DNA of 40,294 bases, taken from NCBI RefSeq assembly GCF_900103005.1, contig NZ_FMWL01000023.1:1-40294 (forward strand). The letters are read 5' to 3'. Below are positions 1 through 7,447 of the stretch, piece after piece (positions within the stretch are counted from its first letter, which is position 1; each line of letters opens with the position of its first letter). The position numbers were made by a program, and so were the translations under genes. The notes beneath the pieces were generated by a model, which was given only the letters and a program-made list of their open reading frames with translations, did not search any database and was not told the origin of the DNA. This DNA is from Acidaminobacter hydrogenoformans DSM 2784. GTDB lineage: Bacteria > Bacillota > Clostridia > Peptostreptococcales > Acidaminobacteraceae.

Positions 1-202
1 TCAGTTATGGCGTGAGAAACTTTATGAGATTCAGAAACAGAATTCTTCACATGTGCAGGTAGATTTAACTGGCTGTTTTACACTGCTGGCCTTTTTGTCA
101 TGCCCATAATTCGTTCGTTGACAATCGATTACTAAAATACCCTCTAAACATTAAAGGAGCAGGGATTCAAAGAATCCCCACCCCAACTATTGACTTAGAG
201 CC
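1..202 (+). mobile_element. ISL3-family insertion sequence, right end (partial)
   Basis: The first 202 bases are the right end of an insertion sequence cut by the window edge. Bases 3-62 encode the last 19 residues of an ISL3-type transposase. The outer terminus, read inward on the minus strand from 202, begins GGCTCTAAGTCAATAG, which fits the GGCTCTTTGTCAA-type ends known for the ISL3 family. Bases 116-202 are repeated exactly, in inverse orientation, at 40208-40294, and identity stops sharply at 202/203, as expected for the tip of a mobile element. The 8-bp target duplication expected for this family would lie outside the window. The family call is by motif only. Confidence 0.75.
3..62 (+). 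CDS. ISL3-family transposase, C-terminal fragment
   Basis: The frame starting at base 3 reads SYGVRNFMRFRNRILHMCR and then stops with TAG at 60-62. ISL3-family transposases typically end in a motif of the form SYGxRNFxxFRxRIL, so this is the extreme C-terminus of such an enzyme (DDE-type). Most of the gene lies outside the window. The position, about 140 bases before the element tip, is the normal layout for the right end of these elements. Only 19 residues can be seen, so whether the complete copy is functional cannot be judged. Confidence 0.7.
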   Translation, partial: SYGVRNFMRFRNRILHMCR

Positions 203-240
203 AAAAAATATGCCGATGGTCCCTTGAACCACCAGCATAT
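203..240 (-). terminator. Terminator-like hairpin of the GCCGATGGT element type
   Basis: The arms 208-220 (ATATGCCGATGGT) and 228-240 (ACCACCAGCATAT) form an imperfect hairpin. On the minus strand it is followed by six T residues at 203-208. It lies 16 bases beyond the stop of the DUF1801/ATL gene and probably ends that transcript. The left arm carries the GCCGATGGT core that recurs through the window. The IS tip lies directly against the T-tract. Confidence 0.6.
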
Positions 241-255
241 CCCATTTAAAAACCC

Positions 256-1020
256 TTATCCAAGCCACCTATAGGTCGACAAATCCACGCAGCCTGCGTC
301 ATCCACCTGAATCCCTTCCGCTTCAAGCAGTCCCTTTTGGAGTGCAAAGGCCTCCGGCGCACTGAGGGCAATCCGCCCCTGGGCGTTGATGACCCTGTGC
401 CAAGGCAGCCCGTGGCTCGCGCTCATGGCGTGCAGTATTCTGGCAACTTGACGGGCACCTCGGGGACTTCCGGCCATCAGGGCGATCTGACCGTATGTCG
501 CCACTTTCCCCGCGGGAATGGACTTTATGAGGTTCACGACGCGTTCAGTAAAAGGGGTCATACGGTTCCCATCAGCTCCTGTCGCATAGCATTCAGCTCT
601 TGTTCTTAATACCAGACCGTTTCTTTTTTGCTTTTTGTCCTCTGCCAGCCTTCGGTTCTCGGCCACTCTGAACAGCACAATCCGCCGGATTAAATCCAGC
701 GGTATGGGCTGATCCAGGGGAAACTGAACCGAGCCTTTGGCCCATTTGTATTTCGCAATTTCCTCTTTGAAAGCCTCAATCCCGCTGGGCGCGGGATAAA
801 AGCCAATGTGATTTTTAAACGCGGCAAAATGAACGAGATTGCCGTGATAGACATAAGTGGGCATCTGGTAGCTGATAGCCTCTTCAGCCTCTGGCGCTGC
901 TGCTTGAATGACGCTTCGAATCTCTCTCAGCAGCCTCTGAATGTCCGGTTCGAATTGAGAGATATAGTCGTCTATGAGGGTATGCGGCTCTGACATTTTG
1001 GTTTCACCGACAGCTTTCAT
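256..1020 (-). CDS. DUF1801 (YdhG-like) domain fused to an alkyltransferase-like (ATL) DNA-binding domain
   Basis: 254 residues with two domains. Residues about 9-135 are a DUF1801/YdhG-like fold (EEAISYQMPTY, then HFAAFKNHIGFYP). Residues about 153-254 resemble the C-terminal domain of O6-methylguanine-DNA methyltransferase (GKVATYGQIALMAG, then GARQVARIL with the arginine finger). The methyl-accepting cysteine of the family PCHR motif is replaced by tryptophan (LPWHRVI). This is the mark of alkyltransferase-like proteins, which bind O6-alkylguanine and flag it for nucleotide excision repair without removing the group. The first ATG is supported by AGGAGG six bases upstream. DUF1801 has no settled function, so the role of the fusion is unknown. 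It lies downstream of the vWA gene but is separated from it by a terminator. Confidence 0.85.
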   Translation of the reverse strand: MKAVGETKMSEPHTLIDDYISQFEPDIQRLLREIRSVIQAAAPEAEEAISYQMPTYVYHGNLVHFAAFKNHIGFYPAPSGIEAFKEEIAKYKWAKGSVQFPLDQPIPLDLIRRIVLFRVAENRRLAEDKKQKRNGLVLRTRAECYATGADGNRMTPFTERVVNLIKSIPAGKVATYGQIALMAGSPRGARQVARILHAMSASHGLPWHRVINAQGRIALSAPEAFALQKGLLEAEGIQVDDAGCVDLSTYRWLG

Positions 1021-1154
1021 GGGAATCCTCCTGGGGTGTTATTTGATTGTAATGCTGATCTGATGATGTGGTGTTCACCACCATCGGCAAAAGCTTTACC
1101 ACTCTATTCATCCCCTCATTGACAAAACTTGAAACCCAAAAACGAATTATTCAC

Positions 1155-1186
1155 AAAAAAGAAGACGGCGAACTGTCACCGTCTTC
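1155..1186 (-). terminator. Rho-independent terminator of the vWA gene
   Basis: A perfect 8-bp stem, GAAGACGG (1161-1168) with CCGTCTTC (1179-1186), is followed on the minus strand by six T residues (1155-1160). It lies 56 bases after the stop of the vWA gene and separates it from the DUF1801/ATL gene. Confidence 0.75.
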
Positions 1187-1215
1187 TCAGCGCGTCACAG
1201 TACGCTGAACGTTTA

Positions 1216-1252
1216 ACTTCCTGCACCCTACTTCCTGCACCCTACTTCCTGC
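1216..1252. repeat. 14-bp tandem repeat across the stop codon of the vWA gene
   Basis: Two full copies and one partial copy of ACTTCCTGCACCCT lie head to tail (1216-1229, 1230-1243, 1244-1252). The stop codon of the vWA gene (1242-1244) falls on the junction of the second and third units, so the repeat probably grew outward from the last codons of the gene by slippage. A similar 14-bp array lies at the end of the uvrA-like gene. Confidence 0.8.
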
Positions 1253-1937
1253 GCTTGCCGCCACGCCGTTCATAATCCTCGTCAATATCTGCCTTCCAGT
1301 TTGGTGAAAGCGTGCCATTCGAACGCATGGAGAATACCGCTTCATTGACGGACTTGAAGTTCAGCTCGGTTCCAGCCTCATCCGCATGGTAGTTCGCTGC
1401 GCGGTCCGCGTCAATGCCAAACTTCGCCGCTGTCTCAATGGCGTCAATATTGGCTCCCAGGAAAATGAATTCCCAACCATAGCGCGCCTTCTGGTGACTG
1501 ATCATGTCGTGGATCTTCTTATAAGTGTATTCCCTGCTGGCGTTTTCCATACCGTCCGTGGTGATGACGAACAGAACCTTGTCTGCACGCGCCGCCTCGG
1601 CAGTATGCCTGTGGACATTGATCAGCTTCTGAATTGACTTTCCAATGGCGTCCAGCAGCGCTGTCGTTCCCCGCACATAATATTCACGGTCCGTAATGGG
1701 TCTGATCCCCTTCAGAGAGATCCTGTCGTGGAGCAGCTCGTAATGGTCGTCGAAGAGCACGGTGGTGACCACGGCCTCGCCCGCCAGCTGCTTTTGCTTC
1801 TCAATCATGGCGTTATACCCGCCTATAGTGTCGCTCTCAAGCCCTGACATGGACCCGCTGCGGTCCAGTATAAACACAAGCTCCGTAAGGCCGTTCCCGG
1901 TTCTGGCTTCCTCTGTGGACTGATCCATAGCTTTCAT
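1242..1937 (-). CDS. von Willebrand factor A (vWA) domain protein
   Basis: 231 residues, essentially one vWA domain (about residues 17-200). The metal-ion-dependent adhesion site is intact: DRSGSMSG (DxSxS) at about residue 25, the threonine in RGTTALLDA and the aspartate in TTDGMENAS. There is no signal peptide or membrane segment, so it should be cytoplasmic. The C-terminus is basic (RRGGKRRK). The start ATG is preceded by GGGAGG at a spacing of eight. It follows the macrodomain gene by 77 bases, and the two are probably co-transcribed. Cytoplasmic vWA proteins often act as scaffolds for metal-dependent assembly, but no partner ATPase (MoxR or TerD type) is present here, so the function is open. 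Confidence 0.85.
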   Translation of the reverse strand: MKAMDQSTEEARTGNGLTELVFILDRSGSMSGLESDTIGGYNAMIEKQKQLAGEAVVTTVLFDDHYELLHDRISLKGIRPITDREYYVRGTTALLDAIGKSIQKLINVHRHTAEAARADKVLFVITTDGMENASREYTYKKIHDMISHQKARYGWEFIFLGANIDAIETAAKFGIDADRAANYHADEAGTELNFKSVNEAVFSMRSNGTLSPNWKADIDEDYERRGGKRRK

Positions 1938-2014
1938 GATAAAAGCCTCCCTTCATTTGGTTGCTTTAAGCATACCAGCTCTGGGAGGCCAAAAGGTCGC
2001 TTCGAAGGCGACAA

Positions 2015-3010
2015 TTACGCACCGAGAAGAGATTGATCATAAGCGAACAGCACTTCGTTGATTTTGAAGATGTCGTAGACCTCAAGCTCGATAAAGTAAG
2101 CGACAATCAAGTCGAACCGGCTGCTGCGGCTCAAAGTGTACCCCGCTTTGCCCAGCAACTCCCGGGTCTCTCTCAGGTTTAGTCCCAGGGCAATGGCAAA
2201 TGCGATTGCCGTAGCCTTGCTGGGATTGTAGTCCGGGTTGCTGCGGATCTTTGAAAACAGCCGCCGGTCAATGTTGGCACGCTTGTAGGCCTCCACGTCC
2301 GTCATGCCCTTTTCGTCGATCAGCCGCAGGAGCATGGCTGAGAAACTTTCATCCAAGCGACTGAGCCGCTCGTCGAGAGACATATCCCTGCTGACCCTGG
2401 CCGACGGTCGATTGGCAGACTCCAGCTCCTCCACCTCATAGTGCTCAAGCCCCCGGTGCCGTTCACTGACCATGCGCTCATCCACATAATGGTCGTCAAT
2501 ATACTGATCAATGGACGCCACCAGCTTCTGACTCAAGACAAACGCCTTTTTATCAAACATCACAAGGTAAACCTCGAGCTCGTGCTTCATCAGAAATTCA
2601 CTGATGGCCGTTACAGCGACCCTGAGGGCCTCATCCTTGGGATAGCCGTAGATCCCAGAGGAAATCAGCGGAAAGGCAATGGAACTGAGGCCATGCTCCA
2701 CCGCAAGCGTCATGGCGCTGCTATAGCAGCTTTTCAGGAGCGCTTCTTCATTGTTGCCGCCGCCCTGCCAAATGGGGCCAACGGCGTGGATCACGTATTT
2801 TGCTGGCAACTGGTAGCCCTTGGTGATTACTGCATCTCCAACCTCACAACCACCTATTTGGTTGCATTCCACCTGAAGCAACCTGGCGCCCGCTGCCTCA
2901 AAAATGGCGCCACAGACGCCGCCGCCCATTTGAAGCTTGGTGTTGGCTGCATTAACTATGGCGTCCACGTTCATTTTGGTGATGTCGTTTCTGACAAATT
3001 TTAAGGGCAT
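2015..3010 (-). CDS. Macrodomain (ADP-ribose/O-acetyl-ADP-ribose hydrolase-like) protein with a C-terminal helical domain
   Basis: 331 residues. Residues 1-160 are a macrodomain, with the ADP-ribose-binding signatures DAIVNAANTKLQMGGGVCGAIF and FPLISSGIYGYP; enzymes of this group remove acetyl or ADP-ribosyl groups from ADP-ribose conjugates. Residues about 205-331 form a separate helical domain (FSAMLLRLIDEKGMTDVEAYKRANI, then ATAIAFAIALGLNLRETRELLGKAGYTLS) that looks like a lambda-repressor/XRE-type helix-turn-helix with an extra C-terminal part. A polar, charged linker (about 175-205) joins the two. The start is supported by AAGGAGG nine bases upstream. The adjacent vWA gene suggests a shared stress or defence role, which is inference. 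Confidence 0.85.
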   Translation of the reverse strand: MPLKFVRNDITKMNVDAIVNAANTKLQMGGGVCGAIFEAAGARLLQVECNQIGGCEVGDAVITKGYQLPAKYVIHAVGPIWQGGGNNEEALLKSCYSSAMTLAVEHGLSSIAFPLISSGIYGYPKDEALRVAVTAISEFLMKHELEVYLVMFDKKAFVLSQKLVASIDQYIDDHYVDERMVSERHRGLEHYEVEELESANRPSARVSRDMSLDERLSRLDESFSAMLLRLIDEKGMTDVEAYKRANIDRRLFSKIRSNPDYNPSKATAIAFAIALGLNLRETRELLGKAGYTLSRSSRFDLIVAYFIELEVYDIFKINEVLFAYDQSLLGA

Positions 3011-3242
3011 GGCCGTCGCCTCCTTGTGCGTTGTTGACTTTTACCCTCATATCTTACCCTATTTTGGAAGACGTCACACAGTGTCCCCTGCAGAAAATCT
3101 CGATCATTTTCCTGACGACTCTTTTTTCATTCTCAATTCTATTTTTGTCCATAAGATCACCTTTTTAATATTTACCAACTTTGAGGGCCGGTAAACAAGT
3201 GGAGAGAAGGAGCCTGGCGCCGTTTTATAACTGTTGGCAGGG

Positions 3243-3284
3243 CCAAAAGACCATCGGCAAAAATATAATTGAATGCCGGTGGTT
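3243..3284 (-). terminator. Terminator-like hairpin of the GCCGATGGT element type
   Basis: ACCATCGGCA (3250-3259) pairs with TGCCGGTGGT (from about 3274) with one wobble pair. On the minus strand the hairpin is followed by CTTTTGGCCC. It begins about 20 bases after the stop of the Gfo/Idh/MocA gene and probably ends its transcript. The rest of 3011-3242, between the two genes, holds no gene that I can support. Confidence 0.55.
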
Positions 3285-3305
3285 CCCCTTTCCCACCGCA
3301 AGCGC

Positions 3306-4484
3306 CTAAAGATCAATCCGCCGACCTTCCTCTGCTGAAAGGTACGCGGCATAAACCAGCTTAACGCACTCTGCCGCCAGCTCATAGTCACTGACCGGCT
3401 TTCGGTCAAAGGCCACACATTCGATAAAGTCCTGCAGCTCATCCGTGTAGCCCCGCAGGACCTCATCCGACACGAAGGAACGGTTCCACCCCAGCTTGTT
3501 TGGGATCATCTCTGCCAGGTAGATCTCCTCAATCTTTTCTTCATCCAGGAAATAGGTCTGGAAATAGTCCGTTGGCGCGACATTGCAGTTGAAGGTGGCA
3601 TCATTCGCATAGACATCTATATAGGTCTTTGTCCCGCCAAGATAGGTGTCTGTGCCTATGACCAGCGCCTTGGTGCCGTCAGAAAAAGTCAGCGTGACGG
3701 TGATGCTGTCCTCAACATCCATCGGATTGGCACTCAGATGGCGCCGTTCCTCCTCAGTCAGCCGGGGCACCACATAGCCGGCATCCGCCGTGACGCTGAC
3801 CACGCGCATGTCCTCACCCTTCGAAGCCGCTTCCGTTTTCTTGAGCCAGAGCATGCCCGTCAGAGGGTGGATCGCGTTGCGCATGAGAGGGCCGCCGCCG
3901 GTCTTATCCCACTGCCCCGCCACGGGAGAGCTTGACCCCTTCAGGCTTGCCTCTCCCTTCATGAACAGGATGCGGCTGCCCTTGGTGGTTATGAACTCCG
4001 CCGCCTTGCGGATGTTTGGCGCGTAGACAAAGTTTTCAGCATACATGAAATACTTGCCACTGGCTTCAACAATTTCTCTGGCTTTATCCAGCTCCCTGCA
4101 GACCGCTTCAAACATTTTCCTTTTGGATACATTTTTGCCTATGAGCGCCGGATCCCCTGCCTCACCAAAATAACCGGTGAAAGGCTTTTCGCAGATCACG
4201 TGCTTTCCGGCGTTCATGGCATCATAAACCATTTTCGGATGCAGCGCCGGCGGGGTGACAATGTCAATAATGTCGATTTCAGGATCGTTGATCGCTTCCC
4301 TGTAATCAGAAATCACCTGTTCAATGCCGTATTTCTCTTTAAGTGCTGTTGCTTTTTCCAGGTCCACGTCGACCAGAGTCTTGAGGCGCACGTCCACGCC
4401 ATGGATTTTCCTGTAGCCGTTCAGGTGAAGGACAGCGCCGTAGCCTCCGCCAATCAGCGCAATGGTGACCTCTTTTTTTGCCAT
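3306..4484 (-). CDS. Gfo/Idh/MocA family NAD(P)-dependent oxidoreductase
   Basis: 392 residues. The N-terminal Rossmann domain begins ALIGGGYGAVLHLNGY (GGGYGA dinucleotide loop) and contains the family EKPF motif (VICEKPFTGYFG, about residue 98) with the catalytic-type lysine. The C-terminal alpha/beta domain carries GGGPLMRNAIHPLTGMLWL, where the histidine takes the usual catalytic position. Members oxidise or reduce sugars, inositols and related polyols; the substrate cannot be told from sequence. A short insert after EKPF (about 105-130) is larger than in many family members. The start is supported by GGAGG upstream. The gene appears monocistronic, between its own terminator and that of the cold-shock gene. 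The upstream stretch 4485-4642 holds nothing else recognisable. Confidence 0.85.
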   Translation of the reverse strand: MAKKEVTIALIGGGYGAVLHLNGYRKIHGVDVRLKTLVDVDLEKATALKEKYGIEQVISDYREAINDPEIDIIDIVTPPALHPKMVYDAMNAGKHVICEKPFTGYFGEAGDPALIGKNVSKRKMFEAVCRELDKAREIVEASGKYFMYAENFVYAPNIRKAAEFITTKGSRILFMKGEASLKGSSSPVAGQWDKTGGGPLMRNAIHPLTGMLWLKKTEAASKGEDMRVVSVTADAGYVVPRLTEEERRHLSANPMDVEDSITVTLTFSDGTKALVIGTDTYLGGTKTYIDVYANDATFNCNVAPTDYFQTYFLDEEKIEEIYLAEMIPNKLGWNRSFVSDEVLRGYTDELQDFIECVAFDRKPVSDYELAAECVKLVYAAYLSAEEGRRIDL

Positions 4485-4642
4485 AGAAAACCCTCCATGT
4501 GTTATTATTGGATCCAGGCTCGTAGAATGGTGGAACTGCTCGAACCAAGTGTTCTATACCGTGGAATTCACAGTTGTCATGCGGATCTTATTTCAATTTT
4601 AACACACGAATTAGACCAGCGGCAATCTGTGATCCAAAAACT

Positions 4643-4675
4643 AAAAAATCCCCCATGCCATATGACACGGGGGAT
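4643..4675 (-). terminator. Rho-independent terminator of the cold-shock gene
   Basis: The stem ATCCCCCATG (4648-4657) with CACGGGGGAT (4666-4675) has one wobble. On the minus strand it is followed by a T-run at 4643-4648. It lies 14 bases after the stop of the cold-shock gene. Confidence 0.8.
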
Positions 4676-4689
4676 CTGATCCACAATTC

Positions 4690-4890
4690 TTATCTTACGA
4701 TTTCGATGTTTTCAGCTTGTGGGCCTTTTTGACCTTGAGCAACGTCAAACGTTACGTTTTGGCCTTCTTCCAATGCTCTGAAACCAGTAGCATTGATTTG
4801 TGAGTAGTGAGCAAAGACGTCTTTGCCATTCTCATCTGTGATAAAGCCGAAGCCTTTGTCTGCGTTAAACCATTTTACTGTACCATTCAT
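4690..4890 (-). CDS. cspA: Cold-shock protein (CspA/CspB family)
   Basis: 66 residues, the standard length for a single cold-shock domain. Both RNA-binding motifs are intact: RNP1 (KGFGFI, about residue 12) and RNP2 (VFAHYS, about residue 25). The protein binds single-stranded RNA and DNA and melts mRNA secondary structure in the cytoplasm. The ribosome binding site TTAGGAGG lies 9 bases before ATG. A consensus promoter 140-170 bases upstream gives a leader of about 130 nucleotides, the arrangement by which cold-shock genes are often controlled at the RNA level. The gene has its own terminator. The symbol is by family; several paralogues normally exist in one genome. Confidence 0.95.
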   Translation of the reverse strand: MNGTVKWFNADKGFGFITDENGKDVFAHYSQINATGFRALEEGQNVTFDVAQGQKGPQAENIEIVR

Positions 4891-5030
4891 AATAGGTACC
4901 TCCTAATTTTTTAGTCTTAAACCTTTGCAATGAAAATAACAGAGACTTTTAAAATCAGAGGAACCATAACTGGTACATCCATTCTAAAACCATAAGTCAA
5001 ATCATTTGCTCTTCATTTAAGCAACACCTT

Positions 5031-5059
5031 ATGATACCACCCATACGCCAACATGTCAA
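5031..5059 (-). promoter_or_regulatory. Sigma-A promoter and long leader of the cold-shock gene
   Basis: On the minus strand TTGACA (5054-5059) and TATCAT (5031-5036) are separated by exactly 17 bases. Transcription should start near 5024, giving a 5' untranslated leader of about 134 nucleotides before the cold-shock ATG. A leader of this length is typical of cspA-type genes that use an RNA thermometer. I did not derive a specific fold. Confidence 0.7.
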
Positions 5060-5117
5060 ACTTTATTTTAAAATAAATTGAATTTATTTTTCGGTGAGGG
5101 ACAGGGACTTATGGTGC

Positions 5118-5159
5118 GGGACTGGGCCCGACCGAACAACGCCGGTTGGGGACTGGGCC
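5118..5159. repeat. Two direct copies of GGGACTGGGCC
   Basis: GGGACTGGGCC occurs at 5118-5128 and again at 5149-5159, between hisC and the cold-shock promoter, within a G-rich stretch that also holds AGGGACAGGGACTTA. Related phrases such as GGGGACAGTCCCC occur at 21067-21079. No gene is visible in the stretch and I cannot assign a role. Confidence 0.5.
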
Positions 5160-5172
5160 GCCCTGAAAATTT

Positions 5173-6273
5173 TTAAATCAGCGACGCCAATGCCTTCAAA
5201 AACTGATCCATCTCCTCGTCCGTACCAATAGAGACACGCAGGTGGTTGTCGATCAGCGGCTTTTTGAAATACCGCACCAGGATTCCAAGCTCTCTAAGAC
5301 CGTAGAACAGCTCAGCCGCCGGTTTCGTTTCGTGACTGATAAAGATGAAGTTGGCCTTTGAAGGCACTACTGAAAAGCCCATAGCCTCAAGCCGCCCGAC
5401 AACCCGTTCCCGAGTGGCAATGATCTTATTTCGGTTCTCATTAAAATGGTCGTGATCCAGGATCGCCGCTTTCGCCCCTGCCATGGCAATGCGGTCCATG
5501 GTGTAGGAGTTGAAAGAGTTCTTGACCCGGTTGAGTCCATCAATCAGGATGTCACTGCCTATCGCGAAACCCACCCTCAGGCCTGCCAGCGACCTTGATT
5601 TGGATAAAGTGTGTATAACAAGCAGGTTGTCATACTTTGGAACGAGGTCCACGACAGATTCGCCACCAAAGTCAATGTAGGCCTCATCCACAGCCACCAC
5701 AATTTCAGGGTTGGAGGCCACAATCTGCTCGATCTCAGCTTTGGACAGGGCGCGGCCGGTGGGTGCGTTGGGGTTGGGGATGAGGATACCATCCGCACCC
5801 AGATCGCCTTTACTGGCCAGATTCAAATAGTCCTCTACGCGTACGGAAAAGTCCTCAAGAAGCGGAATCTCACGGTACTCCGTCTGGAACAGGTTCGCGT
5901 AAACCGGATAAAAACTGTAAGTGATATTTGGAAACACAATGTAGCGGCCGGTAAAAAACGCAGGGAATACAAAGGCTAAGATCTCATCCGAGCCATTGCC
6001 CATAAATACATTGTTCGCGGTGAGAAGTGCCGACTCACAATCCACGAGGCCGTTGAAATAATCCGCAATAGTCACCCGCAGATCCGTCGACTCAGGATCC
6101 GGGTAAAGCCTCAGCTGGTCCATGGCAACGCCGTGAATGGCTGCTTCGACCTTCTCAGAAGGCGGATATGGGTTCTCATTCGTGTTCAGCTTCACATACT
6201 TTCTGTCCTTTGGCTGCTCACCCGGCACATACGGCTCGAGCCCAAGGGCCAGCTGGCTTAAAAAGTTTTTCAT
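5173..6273 (-). CDS. hisC: Histidinol-phosphate aminotransferase (HisC-type)
   Basis: 366 residues from the ATG at 6273, which has AAAGGTG eight bases upstream; earlier in-frame starts lack such a site. This is a fold-type I PLP aminotransferase: VKLNTNENPYPPS near the N-terminus, NPNAPTGRAL, DEAYIDF, and the PLP lysine in HTLSKSRSLAGLRVGFAIG. These are the normal HisC signatures. The enzyme converts imidazole-acetol phosphate to histidinol phosphate with glutamate. No other his genes are present, so it may instead serve as a general aromatic aminotransferase (HisC2-like). It follows the nitroreductase gene by 47 bases and is probably co-transcribed with it. Confidence 0.88.
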   Translation of the reverse strand: MKNFLSQLALGLEPYVPGEQPKDRKYVKLNTNENPYPPSEKVEAAIHGVAMDQLRLYPDPESTDLRVTIADYFNGLVDCESALLTANNVFMGNGSDEILAFVFPAFFTGRYIVFPNITYSFYPVYANLFQTEYREIPLLEDFSVRVEDYLNLASKGDLGADGILIPNPNAPTGRALSKAEIEQIVASNPEIVVAVDEAYIDFGGESVVDLVPKYDNLLVIHTLSKSRSLAGLRVGFAIGSDILIDGLNRVKNSFNSYTMDRIAMAGAKAAILDHDHFNENRNKIIATRERVVGRLEAMGFSVVPSKANFIFISHETKPAAELFYGLRELGILVRYFKKPLIDNHLRVSIGTDEEMDQFLKALASLI

Positions 6274-6320
6274 GAGGATCGCACCTTTTTCGTTTTTTAG
6301 CATCTTACCATGCTTTGCGT

Positions 6321-7085
6321 TCACTCGTCAATTGGCTTGACTTCAACCTTCGCCATGAATTCGCCGCCCGTGGTGCCATCCGCCGCCGCAAAATCATAGA
6401 CCGGCTGCCCGCCCTGACGCCGAATGGCCAGCTCAAGATGCAGCAGCGCAATCCCAATGTCAATCTGGTTCATCTTGTTATATAGCGCCCCTCGAATGAG
6501 ATTGAGCTTCTCCCTGCTGACGGTTATGGCCGATGGTGTCCCGCCCACAATCCACGGCTGGGAGTTGGACGCAGAGGGCGCCAGCCTCACCGCTTCAAGC
6601 AGCTCAGGCACCTCACCCCCCATACGCGTGATGGCCTCCACAGGCTTCCTTTTGAATTCTCCGACCGACGTTCTGTGAACCGGTTCCGCCGGCATACCAA
6701 AAGCCAGCATGATAACAAATTCCAGCCCGTCCTGCTGGGCCACCACTTGCTTATTCGGTTTGGCCATGCCCAGCCAGCAGCTGCCCAGACCCCGCTCCGA
6801 AAGGAAAAGATCGATCTGCTGAAGAAGATACCCGGCGTTCATCAAGTAATGATCCTTAGTCTCAGAATAGAGACACAGATAATGGGGCGCCTTGATAGGA
6901 AGCAGATTTTTGATGTCTCCGGCGCTGAGGTAAGTGTAGGTGTACTTGAGCTCCGGCACTAAGGGCAAAGCGGAATTGGCAAAGGCTTTCACCTCATTGA
7001 GGATTGTCTCTGACAGAGGGTTCATATCGTATTTCCGTACGGATTTTCTCTTAAAGATAGTGTCATAAAGTTGCTGATTTATCAT
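6321..7085 (-). CDS. Nitroreductase family protein
   Basis: 254 residues with the FMN-binding RKSVRKYD motif at about residue 13 and GLGSCWLGM around residue 98. A second part (LAPSASNSQPWIV, about 168-180) is the other canonical nitroreductase element. The order of the motifs resembles the putative TM1586-type nitroreductases, in which the domain is a duplicated or permuted form. Such enzymes use FMN and NAD(P)H; the physiological substrate is unknown. GGAGG lies six bases before the ATG. It is probably co-transcribed with hisC downstream and perhaps with ywbE, 48 bases upstream. Confidence 0.8.
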   Translation of the reverse strand: MINQQLYDTIFKRKSVRKYDMNPLSETILNEVKAFANSALPLVPELKYTYTYLSAGDIKNLLPIKAPHYLCLYSETKDHYLMNAGYLLQQIDLFLSERGLGSCWLGMAKPNKQVVAQQDGLEFVIMLAFGMPAEPVHRTSVGEFKRKPVEAITRMGGEVPELLEAVRLAPSASNSQPWIVGGTPSAITVSREKLNLIRGALYNKMNQIDIGIALLHLELAIRRQGGQPVYDFAAADGTTGGEFMAKVEVKPIDE

Positions 7086-7133
7086 AGTTGCCTCCGTTTT
7101 ATCTAGTATAGTTCACCGAGTAATATTATACCG

Positions 7134-7325
7134 CTAAAGGACTTCCTTGACACGTCCGACAACACCATTTTCCAGCATCACTTTTATGCCATGGGGGTGT
7201 ACCGGGGATTTTGTAAGAATCCGCATGACAACTCCTTCTGTCAGCGCCCCGCTGCGCTGATCTTGCTTCTGAACGACCTTCACTTTTGAGCCTATTTTTA
7301 TTTCGTTTCTGTTAATGGAAGACAT
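7134..7325 (-). CDS. ywbE: YwbE family protein (DUF2196)
   Basis: 63 residues from the ATG at 7325, which has AAAAGGTG eight bases upstream; the longer TTG-initiated frame adds only three residues. The sequence IKIGSKVKVVQKQDQRSGALTEGVVMRILTK followed by HPHGIKVMLENGVVGRVKEV matches the small YwbE family, a predicted SH3/KOW-like barrel protein of unknown function. It covers nearly the whole family length. Confidence 0.85.
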   Translation of the reverse strand: MSSINRNEIKIGSKVKVVQKQDQRSGALTEGVVMRILTKSPVHPHGIKVMLENGVVGRVKEVL

Positions 7326-7447
7326 TTTCAACACACCTTTTCTTTTGAATACAAAGGAAATGGGGCCAGCTTACAAAGACCTGTGGCGCCGGCGCCCATT
7401 TCCCTTTGACTGCGAATACATATTCTCTTAAATTCCTGCTATTTCGG

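Noticed and set aside
109..204. A duplicated fragment of the aminotransferase gene at the left end
   Set aside because: The shared bases stop at 202 at a GGCTCTAAGTC tip and follow an ISL3-type transposase end. The shared DNA is the IS terminus, and it is the aminotransferase at the right end that is cut by it.
6528..6536. Further copy of the dispersed element inside the nitroreductase gene
   Set aside because: GGCCGATGG here has no second arm and encodes a normal part of the protein, so it is probably chance.
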